From the NCBI RefSeq assembly GCF_016741855.1, contig NZ_JAERRH010000013.1:1-64000 (forward strand): a DNA stretch of 64,000 nt, written 5' to 3'. Made by a program: the position numbers and the translations under genes. Source of the DNA: Streptomyces musisoli (lineage in GTDB: Bacteria > Actinomycetota > Actinomycetes > Streptomycetales > Streptomycetaceae). Positions within the stretch are counted from its first letter, which is position 1, and each line of letters starts with the position of its first letter. Below the pieces are notes generated by a model, which searched no databases, was not told the origin of the DNA, and saw only the letters and a program-made list of their open reading frames with translations. This document shows, piece after piece, positions 19,110 through 27,781 of the stretch.

Positions 19110-21164
19110 ATGGGACGCGACCTCTCCGCCCTCTTCGACCCGGTCTCCGTCGCGGTCGTCGGCGCCAGCGACGACCCCGCCAAGTACGGCCACGCCATCG
19201 CGGCCCAGGCCCTGCGCGCCGACGGGCGCCGCCCCGTCCACCTGGTCAACCGGCGCGGCGGTACGGTGCTCGGCCGCACCGCGGCACTCAGCCTGAGCGC
19301 GCTCGGCGAACCGGTCGACCTCGCCGTGGTCTCGGTGCCCGCCGCCGGCTTCGAGGACGCAGTCGACGAGGCCCTGCGGTGCGGGGCCCGGGCGATCGTC
19401 GCCATCACCGCCGGCTTCGCCGAGACCGGCGCCGCCGGCCGGGCCCGCCAGTACGCCGTCGCCGAACGCGTGCGCGCCGCCGGAGCCGTCATGGTCGGCC
19501 CCAACTGCCTCGGCATCGCCGACAACACCACCGACCTCTTCCTGGCCTCCGACTCCTTCACCCCCGGCGGAGTCGCCCTGCTCAGTCAGAGCGGCAACCT
19601 CGCCCTCGAACTCCAGCTCCGCTTCCACCCGCACGGCCTCGGCTTCTCCCGCTTCGTCTCGCTCGGCAACCAGGCCGACGTCACCCTCGTGGACCTGCTC
19701 GCCGACTGCGCCCGGCACGAGGGCACCCGGGCGATCGCCGTCTACGCGGAGGACTTCGGCGACGGGCGCGCCTTCGCCGAGGCCGCCGCCGACGCGGGCA
19801 AGCCCGTGGTGCTGCTGACCGCCGGCCGCGGCGACGCCTCCGCGCGCAGCGCCCAGTCGCACACCGGAGCGCTCACCACCTCCGCCGACGTGGTGAGCGC
19901 GGCCTGCCGCGACGCCGGCGTGGAACTCGTCGCCACACCACGCGAACTCACCGTCGTGCTCGCCGCGTTGGACGGCGCACGACGCGCGTCGGGCCGGCGG
20001 GTCGCGGTCCTCACGGACGGCGGCGGCCACGGTGTCATCGCGGCCGACTCCGTCGAGACGGCGGGTCTGGCCGTGCCCGAACTCGCCGAGCCGACCCGGC
20101 AGCGGCTGCGCGAGGCCCTGTGGGAGCAGTCGGCCGTCGCCAACCCGGTCGACCTCGCCGGCATGGGGGAGCAGGACCCCGGCTCGTACGCGGCGACCGT
20201 GGCCGCACTGCTCGCGGCCGAGGAGACCGACGCCGTCCTGATGACCGGTTACTTCGGCGGCTACGCCGCGGCCGAAGGCGGACTCGGCGGGGGCGGCAGG
20301 GCGCTCGCGGACGGTGAGCAGGAGGCCGCCCGGCTCATCGCGGCACGGCACCGGGCCACCGCGAAGCCGCTCGTGGTGCAGTCGATGTACCCCGAGTCGC
20401 CCAGTTGCCGCACCCTCGCCGCGGCGGGCGTCCCGGTCTTCGCCGCCACCGAGGACGCCGCCCGCGCGCTCCTCGCCACGGCACCCGGGACGGCGCACAC
20501 GGGTGTCACCCCCCTGCCCGTGCCCGCCGCACCCCTGCGGGAGACCGGCTACCTGGAGACCCGCAGGGCACTCGAAGCGGCCGGACTGGCCTTCCCCGCC
20601 GCCCGGGAGGTCCGAGACGAGACCCAACTGCTCTCCGCAGCAGCCGAGTTCACCGGACCGTACGTGCTCAAGGCCCTGCACCTGCTGCACAAGTCCGATG
20701 CGGGCGGAGTGGCCTTGAACCTGTCCGGCCCCGCCGAACTCCTCGCCGCCTTCCGTCAGATGCACGCCCGTCTGGGCGCCCCCTCATACTCCGTGGAGGC
20801 CATGGCGGACCTGTCGGACGGCATCGAGCTGATCGTCGGCGTCAACCGCGATCCGCGCTTCGGGCCGGTGGCCATGGTCGGCCTCGGCGGAGTCCTGGCG
20901 GAGGCGCTGCGCGACGTCGCCTTCTCCCTGGCGCCCGTACCCGCGGACCGCGCCGAGTCGCTGCTGCGCGGCCTGCGCACCGCCGCCCTGCTGGACGGCG
21001 TGCGCGGCAGGCCGGCCGTGGACGTCGCCGCGGCCGCGGCCGCCGTCGAGACGATCACCACGTTCGCCGCCGAGCACCCCGAGATCGCCGAGATCGAGGT
21101 CAACCCCCTCCTCGTACGGCCCCGGGGGGTCCTCGCCCTGGACTCCCGCGCCGTGCTCGCCTGA
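19110..21164 (+). CDS. NDP-forming acyl-CoA synthetase (acetate-CoA ligase family, fused alpha/beta)
   Basis: A 684-residue fused ADP-forming acyl-CoA synthetase. The N-terminal CoA-binding domain has SVAVVGASDDPAKYGHAI; succinyl-CoA-synthetase-like domains follow with VGPNCLGIAD and GGVALLSQSGNLALE; the phosphorylated histidine is H251 in AQSHTGALTT. The C-terminal ATP-grasp domain (from about residue 475) has YVLKALHLLHKSDAGGVALN and EIEVNPLLV. It activates a carboxylic acid with CoA and ATP, providing the substrate for the acyl-CoA dehydrogenases downstream. It starts 1 base after the ferredoxin stop. Confidence 0.88.
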   Translation: MGRDLSALFDPVSVAVVGASDDPAKYGHAIAAQALRADGRRPVHLVNRRGGTVLGRTAALSLSALGEPVDLAVVSVPAAGFEDAVDEALRCGARAIVAITAGFAETGAAGRARQYAVAERVRAAGAVMVGPNCLGIADNTTDLFLASDSFTPGGVALLSQSGNLALELQLRFHPHGLGFSRFVSLGNQADVTLVDLLADCARHEGTRAIAVYAEDFGDGRAFAEAAADAGKPVVLLTAGRGDASARSAQSHTGALTTSADVVSAACRDAGVELVATPRELTVVLAALDGARRASGRRVAVLTDGGGHGVIAADSVETAGLAVPELAEPTRQRLREALWEQSAVANPVDLAGMGEQDPGSYAATVAALLAAEETDAVLMTGYFGGYAAAEGGLGGGGRALADGEQEAARLIAARHRATAKPLVVQSMYPESPSCRTLAAAGVPVFAATEDAARALLATAPGTAHTGVTPLPVPAAPLRETGYLETRRALEAAGLAFPAAREVRDETQLLSAAAEFTGPYVLKALHLLHKSDAGGVALNLSGPAELLAAFRQMHARLGAPSYSVEAMADLSDGIELIVGVNRDPRFGPVAMVGLGGVLAEALRDVAFSLAPVPADRAESLLRGLRTAALLDGVRGRPAVDVAAAAAAVETITTFAAEHPEIAEIEVNPLLVRPRGVLALDSRAVLA

Positions 21165-21266
21165 CCGGCCCGGCCCCGCCGGACCACCGGACCGGACCCC
21201 CGCCGGCCCGCCCGCCCCCGCACCCCGTCTCCCCGCACCCCGTCTCCCGGAATCCAAGAGGCACCC

Positions 21267-22439
21267 ATGGACCTGCGCTACACCTCCGAACAGGCCGACC
21301 TCAAGCGCCGCGCCGCCGAGTACGCCCGGCTGCTGATGCGGTACGAGGACCAGTCCGAGCAGGCCGGCGGACCGCTGCCGCAGCAGCTCGTCACCGAACT
21401 GACCCGGGCGGCGATGGACGCCGGCGTCTACGCCATCAACATGCCCGCCGAGTGGGGCGGTGCCGGACTGAGCCTGCTCGACCAGGTCATCGTCGAGGAG
21501 GAGTTCGGCAAGGTCACCAACTGCCTGTGGGACATCCCCTGGCGGCCCGCCAACGTCCTCGCCTACGGCGACGAGCGGCAGCGCGAGAAGTACCTGCTGC
21601 CCGTGATCCGGGCCGAGAAGTTCGACGCGTTCGCCGTCACGGAGCCGGGCGCCGGTTCCGACCCCTCCTCCGGTACCTCCACCGCCACCCGTACCGAGGG
21701 CGGCTGGCTGCTCAACGGCGAGAAGTGGTTCGTCACCTGCGGGGACATAGCCGACTTCCTGCTGGTGCAGGCCGACGCGGGCCCCGAGCGGCTGCCCACC
21801 CTGTTCTTCGTCGACAAGGCCGCGCCCGGCGTCGAGATGACCCGGCTGCCCCACTTCATGCACTCCGCGGTCAACGGGCACCCCGAGTTCACCTTCACCG
21901 ATGTCTTCGTGGCCGACGAGGACGTGCTCGGCGGCGTCGGCAAGGGCTACGAGCTGACGAAGGAGTGGTTCACCGACGAGCGCCTGATGATCGCGGCGCG
22001 TACGGTCGGCGCGGCCGAACGGGCCCTGGAGCTGGCCCGGGACTGGGCCGTGGAGCGGCAGCAGTTCGGGGCGCCCATCGCGTCGTACCAGCTGATCCAG
22101 GGCATGCTCGCGGACTGCGCCGTGGACATCGCCGTCAACCGCGCCTACACCCACCAGGTCGCCTGGGAGGCGGACCAGCCCGGCACCGACCGCAAGACAC
22201 TGCACGCCAAGGCCTCCACCGCCAAGCTCGCCGCCAGCGAGGCGGCCGGCCGCGTCGCCGACCGCTGCCTCCAGATCTTCGGAGGCCGCGGCTACGACCG
22301 CACCTATCCCGTCGAGCGTATGTACCGCGAGCTGCGCGTCGACCGGATCTGGGAGGGCACCTCCGAGATCCAGCGACTGATCATCGCCAACGAGCTGATC
22401 AAGCGCGGCACCAGCGCCCTGGCCCTGCCCACGCACTGA
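21267..22439 (+). CDS. Acyl-CoA dehydrogenase (copy 1)
   Basis: FAD-dependent acyl-CoA dehydrogenase of 390 residues. FAD and substrate motifs: FAVTEPGAGSDPSSGT near 127-142 and LNGEKWFVTCGDIADFLL near 150-167; the catalytic glutamate is in DRIWEGTSEIQRLII near the C-terminus. Length is normal. It is followed 49 bases later by a close paralogue, and the two may act as a heteromer or on successive substrates. It shares a 110-base identical run with the paralogue. Substrate unknown; the operon suggests a carboxylate activated by the upstream synthetase. Confidence 0.9.
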   Translation: MDLRYTSEQADLKRRAAEYARLLMRYEDQSEQAGGPLPQQLVTELTRAAMDAGVYAINMPAEWGGAGLSLLDQVIVEEEFGKVTNCLWDIPWRPANVLAYGDERQREKYLLPVIRAEKFDAFAVTEPGAGSDPSSGTSTATRTEGGWLLNGEKWFVTCGDIADFLLVQADAGPERLPTLFFVDKAAPGVEMTRLPHFMHSAVNGHPEFTFTDVFVADEDVLGGVGKGYELTKEWFTDERLMIAARTVGAAERALELARDWAVERQQFGAPIASYQLIQGMLADCAVDIAVNRAYTHQVAWEADQPGTDRKTLHAKASTAKLAASEAAGRVADRCLQIFGGRGYDRTYPVERMYRELRVDRIWEGTSEIQRLIIANELIKRGTSALALPTH

Positions 22440-22488
22440 CCCCTTCCGAGCCCCGTCGCACCCCACCACCTTCACAGCGAGGACTTCC

Positions 22489-23661
22489 ATGGACTTCCGC
22501 CTCACCCCGCGCCAGGTACAGCTCAAGGCCGACGCGCGTGCCCTCACCGACCTCATCGCCGCCCACGAGCTGGAGTGCGAGGAGAACAACGGCCTGCCCG
22601 CCGACACTCACGCCAAGATCCGGGACGCCGTCCTCGACGCCGGACTCCAGGCCGTCAACATGCCGGCCGAGTGGGGCGGCGCCGGTCTCACCATCGCCGA
22701 ACAGGTCACCGTGCAGGAGGAGCTGGGCCGGCTGACGGGCGCCCTGTGGGACATGGTGTGGCGCCCCGCCAACGCCCTGCGCTTCTGCACCCCCGAGCAG
22801 CGCGAGCGCTTCCTGATCCCGGTGATCCGCGGCGAGCGCCGCGACTGCTACGCCGTCACCGAACCCGGCGCCGGCTCGGACCCGCAGAACCTGGCCACCA
22901 CCGCCACCAGGAACGACCGGGGCTGGGTCCTCAACGGCGAGAAGTGGTTCGTCACCGTCGGCGACCACGCCGACTTCATGATCGTCCTCGCCGCCGCCGG
23001 CCCGGAGCGCGCCCCGACCCTGTTCCTGGTCGACAAGGACACCCCGGGCATCGAGATGACACGCGTCCCCCGCTTCATGCACACCTTCGTCTACGAGCAC
23101 CCCGAGTTCACCTTCACCGACGTCCAGGTCGACGAGGACGCCGTGCTCGGCGGCATCGGCGAGGGGTACGACATCACCCGCTCCTGGTTCACCGAGGAGC
23201 GCCTGATGATCGCGGCCCGTACCACCGGCGCGGCCGAGCGGGCGCTGGAACTGTCCCGGGACTGGGCCGTGGAGCGGGAGCAGTTCGGGGCGCCCATCGC
23301 GTCGTACCAGCTGATCCAGGGCATGCTCGCGGACTGCGCCGTGGACATCGCCGTCAACCGCGCCTACACCCACCAGGTCGCCTGGGAGATCGACCAGGCG
23401 CCGGCCGAGGACCGCAAGCGGCTGCACGCCAAGGCGGCCATCGCCAAGCTGTCGGCGAGCGAGGCCTCGGGCCGGGTGATCGACCGGTGCCTCCAGATCC
23501 ACGGCGGCCGTGGCTACGACCGCTCGTACGCCGTCGAGCGGCTCTACCGCGAGCTGCGCGTGGACCGCATCTGGGAGGGCACCTCCGAGATCCAGCGGCT
23601 GATCATCGCCAACGAACTCGTCCGGCGCGGCACCGGGGTCCTGGACCTGCCCACCGCCTGA
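22489..23661 (+). CDS. Acyl-CoA dehydrogenase (copy 2)
   Basis: Second 390-residue acyl-CoA dehydrogenase, same length and architecture as copy 1. Motifs: YAVTEPGAGSDPQNLATTAT, LNGEKWFVTVGDHADFMIV, and catalytic glutamate in DRIWEGTSEIQRLIIANEL. N-terminal thirds diverge from copy 1 while the C-terminal helical domain is almost the same, including an identical nucleotide run at 23279-23388. This shows duplication followed by divergence and perhaps gene conversion. Both retain active-site residues, so neither looks dead. Confidence 0.9.
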   Translation: MDFRLTPRQVQLKADARALTDLIAAHELECEENNGLPADTHAKIRDAVLDAGLQAVNMPAEWGGAGLTIAEQVTVQEELGRLTGALWDMVWRPANALRFCTPEQRERFLIPVIRGERRDCYAVTEPGAGSDPQNLATTATRNDRGWVLNGEKWFVTVGDHADFMIVLAAAGPERAPTLFLVDKDTPGIEMTRVPRFMHTFVYEHPEFTFTDVQVDEDAVLGGIGEGYDITRSWFTEERLMIAARTTGAAERALELSRDWAVEREQFGAPIASYQLIQGMLADCAVDIAVNRAYTHQVAWEIDQAPAEDRKRLHAKAAIAKLSASEASGRVIDRCLQIHGGRGYDRSYAVERLYRELRVDRIWEGTSEIQRLIIANELVRRGTGVLDLPTA

Positions 23662-23695
23662 CACAACGGCCGACACAGATCGAAGGGAAGCTCGG

Positions 23696-24598
23696 ATGAC
23701 CGGCATCGAACGCGTCGGAGTCGTCGGCTGCGGCCTGATGGGTGCGGGCATCGCGGAGGTCTGTGCCCGGGCCGGCTTGCCGGTGACCGTGGTGGAACGC
23801 GACGCGGAGGCGGCCCGGTCGGGCCGCCTGCGCATCACCCGTTCGCTCGACCGGGCCACCGCGCACGGCCGGCTCACGGCGCAGCGGCGTGACGCCGCCG
23901 CCGGCCTGATCACGGTGACCGACCAGCTGGAGGCGCTGCACGACCGCGACCTGGTGGTCGAGGCCGTGGCGGAGGACGAGCGCCTCAAGACCGACGTCTT
24001 CACCCGCCTGGACGCCGTCCTCACCGGCGACCACGCCCTCCTGGCGACCAACACCTCCTCCATCCCGGTGATCCGGCTCGCCGCCGCGACCGGCCGCCCC
24101 GAACACGTCGTCGGCGTCCACTTCTTCAACCCCGTACCGGTCCTGCGCCTGGTCGAACTCGTCCCCTCCCTGCTCACCTCGGCCGACACCCTGAGCCGGG
24201 CGGAGACCTTCGTGACCGGCAGGCTCGGCAAGGACGTCGTACGCACCCGGGACCGGGCCGGATTCGTCGTCAACGCGCTGCTCGTCCCGTACCTGCTGGC
24301 CGCCATCCGCATGGTGGAGGCGGGCAGCGCGAGCGTCGAGGACATCGACCGGGGCATGGTCCTCGGCTGCGCGCACCCCCTCGGCCCGCTCGCCCTGACG
24401 GACCTGATCGGCCTCGACACCACGCGGGCCATCGCCGAATCGCTGTACGCAGAGTTCCGCGAGCCGCTGTACGCGCCGCCGCCCCTGCTGTCCCGCATGG
24501 TGGAGGCGGGCCTGCTGGGGCGGAAGTCCGGGCGCGGCTTCCACGCGTACCCGGCGCGGCCACGGAACGAGACGGCCGTACCCGCGGAGCGGTCGTGA
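23696..24598 (+). CDS. 3-hydroxyacyl-CoA (3-hydroxybutyryl-CoA) dehydrogenase
   Basis: A 300-residue NAD-dependent 3-hydroxyacyl-CoA dehydrogenase. The Rossmann motif is VGVVGCGLMGAGIAEVCARA (residues 7-26), the mid motif ATNTSSIPV and the catalytic histidine in VGVHFFNPVP, with the family signature DRAGFVVNALLVPYL. It ends the catabolic block: activated acid, then enoyl-CoA by the dehydrogenases, then a 3-hydroxy step. No enoyl-CoA hydratase or thiolase is present in the operon, so these must come from elsewhere or the route differs. The stop overlaps a GTG in front of the TetR gene. Confidence 0.9.
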   Translation: MTGIERVGVVGCGLMGAGIAEVCARAGLPVTVVERDAEAARSGRLRITRSLDRATAHGRLTAQRRDAAAGLITVTDQLEALHDRDLVVEAVAEDERLKTDVFTRLDAVLTGDHALLATNTSSIPVIRLAAATGRPEHVVGVHFFNPVPVLRLVELVPSLLTSADTLSRAETFVTGRLGKDVVRTRDRAGFVVNALLVPYLLAAIRMVEAGSASVEDIDRGMVLGCAHPLGPLALTDLIGLDTTRAIAESLYAEFREPLYAPPPLLSRMVEAGLLGRKSGRGFHAYPARPRNETAVPAERS

Positions 24599-24645
24599 GG
24601 GAAAATGGTCTCGGCGTACGATCACCGGACGAGGGGAGCCGCAGG

Positions 24646-25260
24646 GTGTCGACCAAGGTGCGCAGCACGGCGGAGACGCGCGAGCGCATCCTGACCGCGG
24701 CGTGCGAGGTGATCGCCGAGACCGGCTTCGAGAAGATCCGGATGCGCATGGTCGCCGAGAAGGCCGGGGTGTCGACCGCGCTGCTGCACTACCACTTCGA
24801 CACGCGCGAGAAGCTGTTCACCGAGGCGATGACCCACTCCTTCGCCCACACCGCGCTGGACGCCGAACGCGACGCCGACACCGCGCCCGCGGCGGTCGTC
24901 CTCGCCCGCATCCTGCGCAACCTGCTGCCCACCGACCCCGAACTCCAGCAGGACTGGCGGCTGTGGCAGGAACTGTGGGCCCGCGCCCTGCGCGACGAGA
25001 CGACCCGCGCCTTCGCCGTCGACCTGTACGCCCAGCTCCACGCCTGGGTGGCCGGCGCGGTACGGCGCGGCATCGAGTCGGGCGAGTTCACCCCGACCGA
25101 CGTGGACGACCTGAGCACCCTCGTGCTCTCCCTCAGCGACGGCTACGGCATCCGCCTGATGCTCCGCGACCCCACCGTCACCCTGGACACGGCCCTCACC
25201 TCGATCTGGCGCCATGTCGCCGGCACCCTCGGCCTGCCGGAGGCGTTGCCGGAGCCGTAG
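24646..25260 (+). CDS. TetR-family regulator, likely repressor of the divergent catabolic clusters
   Basis: A 204-residue TetR regulator. The N-terminal helix-turn-helix domain is RERILTAACEVIAETGFEKI followed by VAEKAGVSTALLHYHFDTRE (about 13-56); the rest is a BetI-like ligand-binding domain with WQELWARALRD. The GTG chosen is 7 bases after GAGGGGAG; another GTG at 24595 overlapping the previous stop would add 17 residues. As last gene of the operon it would act in feedback, probably through the paired TGACTAA..TTAGTCA sites in the divergent gap. Ligand unknown, perhaps an acyl-CoA or amine. Confidence 0.85.
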   Translation: MSTKVRSTAETRERILTAACEVIAETGFEKIRMRMVAEKAGVSTALLHYHFDTREKLFTEAMTHSFAHTALDAERDADTAPAAVVLARILRNLLPTDPELQQDWRLWQELWARALRDETTRAFAVDLYAQLHAWVAGAVRRGIESGEFTPTDVDDLSTLVLSLSDGYGIRLMLRDPTVTLDTALTSIWRHVAGTLGLPEALPEP

Positions 25261-25466
25261 CAGCGCAGCGGACCGGAACTCCCCCCGGGGCGCGACCTGC
25301 CGCGGCTACGCCTCGCGGTCGGCCACCCCGAGATTTCCGCACGCGGCGCCCGAGGCTTCAATGCGTACTACAGTTACCGCTGTGCGGTGCGTCACACTCC
25401 GTCGTGCGACAGGCAGAGGGGGCGGAAGCGTGTACGTGCCGCTTGAGTATGCCTGTGGGGGGTTAC

Positions 25467-27506
25467 GTGCAAGAAATGATCAAGGGCTCCAACGTGACGC
25501 TGGCAGCCCTGAGCGACAACGTCGGATCCGTCATCGTCGGTCTGGGCTGGGGGAGTCCGACCGGCGAGGGCGACGCGGACGTGTCCGTCCTGCTGCTGAA
25601 CGCCGACGGCAAAGTGCGCAGCGACGGCGACTTCTACTTCTACAACAATCCGGTGGCCGCCGACGGAAGCGTGCAGTTGCTGGGTAAGACGCCTACGGCG
25701 GACGGGAACGAGGACCGGATCAGCTTCGACCTGACCGTCGTCCCGGACGACGTCGACCGGATGGTCGTGGCCGCCAGCCGGTACGAGGGGGCGCGCTTCG
25801 GAGAACTGGAGCACGTGCGGCTGTCGTTGGCCGACGGCGCCGGCGAGAACCTGCTCCGCTTCGTCATCGAGGATGCGGACTCCGTCAGCGCGGTCATCTT
25901 CGGCGAGCTGTACCGGCGTGGAGAGGAGTGGAAGTTCCGCGCTGTCGGCCAGGGCTACGACACCGGTCTCGTCGGTCTGGCGACGGATTTCGGCGTCGAC
26001 ATCGAGGATGACGCGGCGGCCGTCGAGGCGCAGGACGACTCGGCGGACGACGAGCGGACGGACGCGGCGGCCGCCGCTGCGGACGAGCCGGTTCCGCAGG
26101 GAACGCTGCGGGCCGTTCCGTCCCCCCGTCGCCCGGGCGACGAGGGCGGCCCGCGCAAGGCCGCCACGCGGCCGCGTACCGCGAAGAAGAAGGTCACGCT
26201 GCCCAAGGAGGCCGGAAGGACCCTGGCGGAGAACGAGTCCTGGAAGGCGGCCCGGCTCTTCCCGGTGTCCGCCCTGAAGAGCGACCGGGACCGTGAGATG
26301 CGTGCGACGTCCGTCCTGCTGGCGGTGATGGCGCAGGTGCCCGAATTCGGCAGGAGACTGACCGCGGCCTTCGGGGCGCCGGCCGGCCGCATGGAGACCT
26401 TCACCGAGGTCTCGCTGCCCCACGGGGACACACCGCGACGTCCCGACGGTGTGATCCGTGTCGAGCGCGCCGGAAAGCTGTGGACGGCCCTCGTCGAGAC
26501 GAAGACCAACGGCAACGCGCTGAAGTCCGACCAGGTGCAGGCGTACATGGACATCGCCGCGCGCCGTGGGTACGAAGCCGTGATCACGCTGTCCAACGAC
26601 GTCGCTCTGGAGGGCAGCCCGCTGGTCGACGTCAAGATCGACGGGCGTCGCAAGCACAAGGTGGCGCTCCGGCACCTCTCGTGGGCGGAGGTCGCCCACC
26701 AGGCGCAGATGCTGATCCGGCACGAGGGTGTCGGCAACGGTGCGCACGCCTGGCTCCTCCAGGAACTGCTCCACTATCTGCAACACGAGAACTCCGGCTG
26801 CCACGGCTTCCAGAACATGGGCCGCGCCTGGGTTCCGGTGCGCAACGGGATCGACGACGAAACCCTGTGCCAGGGAGACCCGCGCGCCCTGGAGGTCGTC
26901 GAGAGCTGGGAGCGGCTCATCCGGCAGGTGTGCCTCGGGCTCGGCGGGGAGCTGGGGCAGAAGGTACTGCCCGTGCAGCGCGTCAAGCGGGGAACGGATC
27001 CGGGAGAGCTCCGGAGCCGTCTCGCCGATCAGCTCTGCCTGGACGGAAAGCTGCAGGCCGAGCTGCGGATCGAGGGAACGCCCGGCATCCTGGCGGTCGG
27101 CGCGGATCTGCGCACGGGACGACTGCGCACCTCCATCGAGGTACCGGCCCCCGAACAGGGCTACCCCCTCTCCTGGGCCAAGCGGCTCGTGCGTCGCCTG
27201 GCGGAGGCACCGGCCGACCTCCACATCGAGACCCTTGTCGAGGGGGAGTCGGCTGGTCCCCGGGGCACGCTGGAACGGCTGCGGCCCGAACCGGCGGACA
27301 TGCTGCCCAGGGACGGCGCGCGCATCACCGGTTTCCGCCTTTCCTTGCTCAAGGGAATGGGCAGCAGCCGCGGCAACGCCGAATCCGGCTTCATCCGCAG
27401 CGTCGACCACGCGGTCCTCCGCTTTTACACGACCGTGGTGGCCCACGTGGACCGGGTGACACCCCGCCGGACACCTGCGAAGGAAGGCGCCGCGGCGACC
27501 GGATGA
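25467..27506 (+). CDS. TerD-domain protein fused to a PD-(D/E)XK-type nuclease domain
   Basis: Large 679-residue fusion. Residues 4-180 are a TerD domain: IKGSNVTLAALSDNVGSV, DADVSVLLLNADGKV, SDGDFYFYNNP, DRISFDLTVVPDDVDRMVVA and a closing VGQGYDTGLVGLATDFGV. Residues about 185-245 are an acidic then basic, Ala/Pro-rich linker. Residues about 255-430 look like a restriction-endonuclease fold: PD at 326-327 in RPDGVIRVE, E344 and K346 in LVETKT, and a following QVQAY helix. The last 240 residues are unrecognised. TerD proteins bind calcium in stress and phage-related responses. Starts at GTG 25467, ATG 25476 and ATG 25449 are all possible. Nuclease activity is inference. Confidence 0.8.
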   Translation: MQEMIKGSNVTLAALSDNVGSVIVGLGWGSPTGEGDADVSVLLLNADGKVRSDGDFYFYNNPVAADGSVQLLGKTPTADGNEDRISFDLTVVPDDVDRMVVAASRYEGARFGELEHVRLSLADGAGENLLRFVIEDADSVSAVIFGELYRRGEEWKFRAVGQGYDTGLVGLATDFGVDIEDDAAAVEAQDDSADDERTDAAAAAADEPVPQGTLRAVPSPRRPGDEGGPRKAATRPRTAKKKVTLPKEAGRTLAENESWKAARLFPVSALKSDRDREMRATSVLLAVMAQVPEFGRRLTAAFGAPAGRMETFTEVSLPHGDTPRRPDGVIRVERAGKLWTALVETKTNGNALKSDQVQAYMDIAARRGYEAVITLSNDVALEGSPLVDVKIDGRRKHKVALRHLSWAEVAHQAQMLIRHEGVGNGAHAWLLQELLHYLQHENSGCHGFQNMGRAWVPVRNGIDDETLCQGDPRALEVVESWERLIRQVCLGLGGELGQKVLPVQRVKRGTDPGELRSRLADQLCLDGKLQAELRIEGTPGILAVGADLRTGRLRTSIEVPAPEQGYPLSWAKRLVRRLAEAPADLHIETLVEGESAGPRGTLERLRPEPADMLPRDGARITGFRLSLLKGMGSSRGNAESGFIRSVDHAVLRFYTTVVAHVDRVTPRRTPAKEGAAATG

Positions 27507-27618
27507 GCATCGCCGATCACCTTCGCGGCAGGGCCGCGGGCGGGCGGAACGCCGCCCCGGGAGAGTGGCCGACCGGCCGGCCGTAGCCGGCGGCGTTCAT
27601 CGTGTCCCCGAACCGGCT

Positions 27619-27659
27619 CCCGCTCGGTCCCACGCGCTCATGGTGGGGAGCCGAGCGGG
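27619..27659. terminator. Possible bidirectional hairpin in the gap before the ligase gene
   Basis: Inverted repeat CCCGCTCGG / CCGAGCGGG with a 23-base loop, between the end of the TerD fusion gene and the end of the convergent ligase gene. The long loop makes it a weak terminator candidate. The rest of the 275-base gap shows no gene. Confidence 0.35.
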
Positions 27660-27781
27660 AATCCGGCCGGCCTGGGCTGCCGTGGGCCGGGGCCGTGCGG
27701 TATGCCGGGGCGATTGGGGGTGAGGCATGGCGTTCGGGTTTGCCGGGGGTGTCGGTGTCGCCGGATGCGGCCGGCCCGTTC

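Noticed and set aside
18519..22607. Leftward open frames of 600-750 codons opposite the acyl-CoA operon
   Set aside because: Antisense of enzymes with clear active sites; no similarity.
25392..27446. Leftward 684-codon frame opposite the TerD-nuclease gene
   Set aside because: Antisense mirror; the plus-strand reading has TerD and nuclease motifs.
27503..27586. 27-codon frame overlapping the stop of the TerD fusion
   Set aside because: Too short, no similarity, and the start is only the overlapping ATGA.
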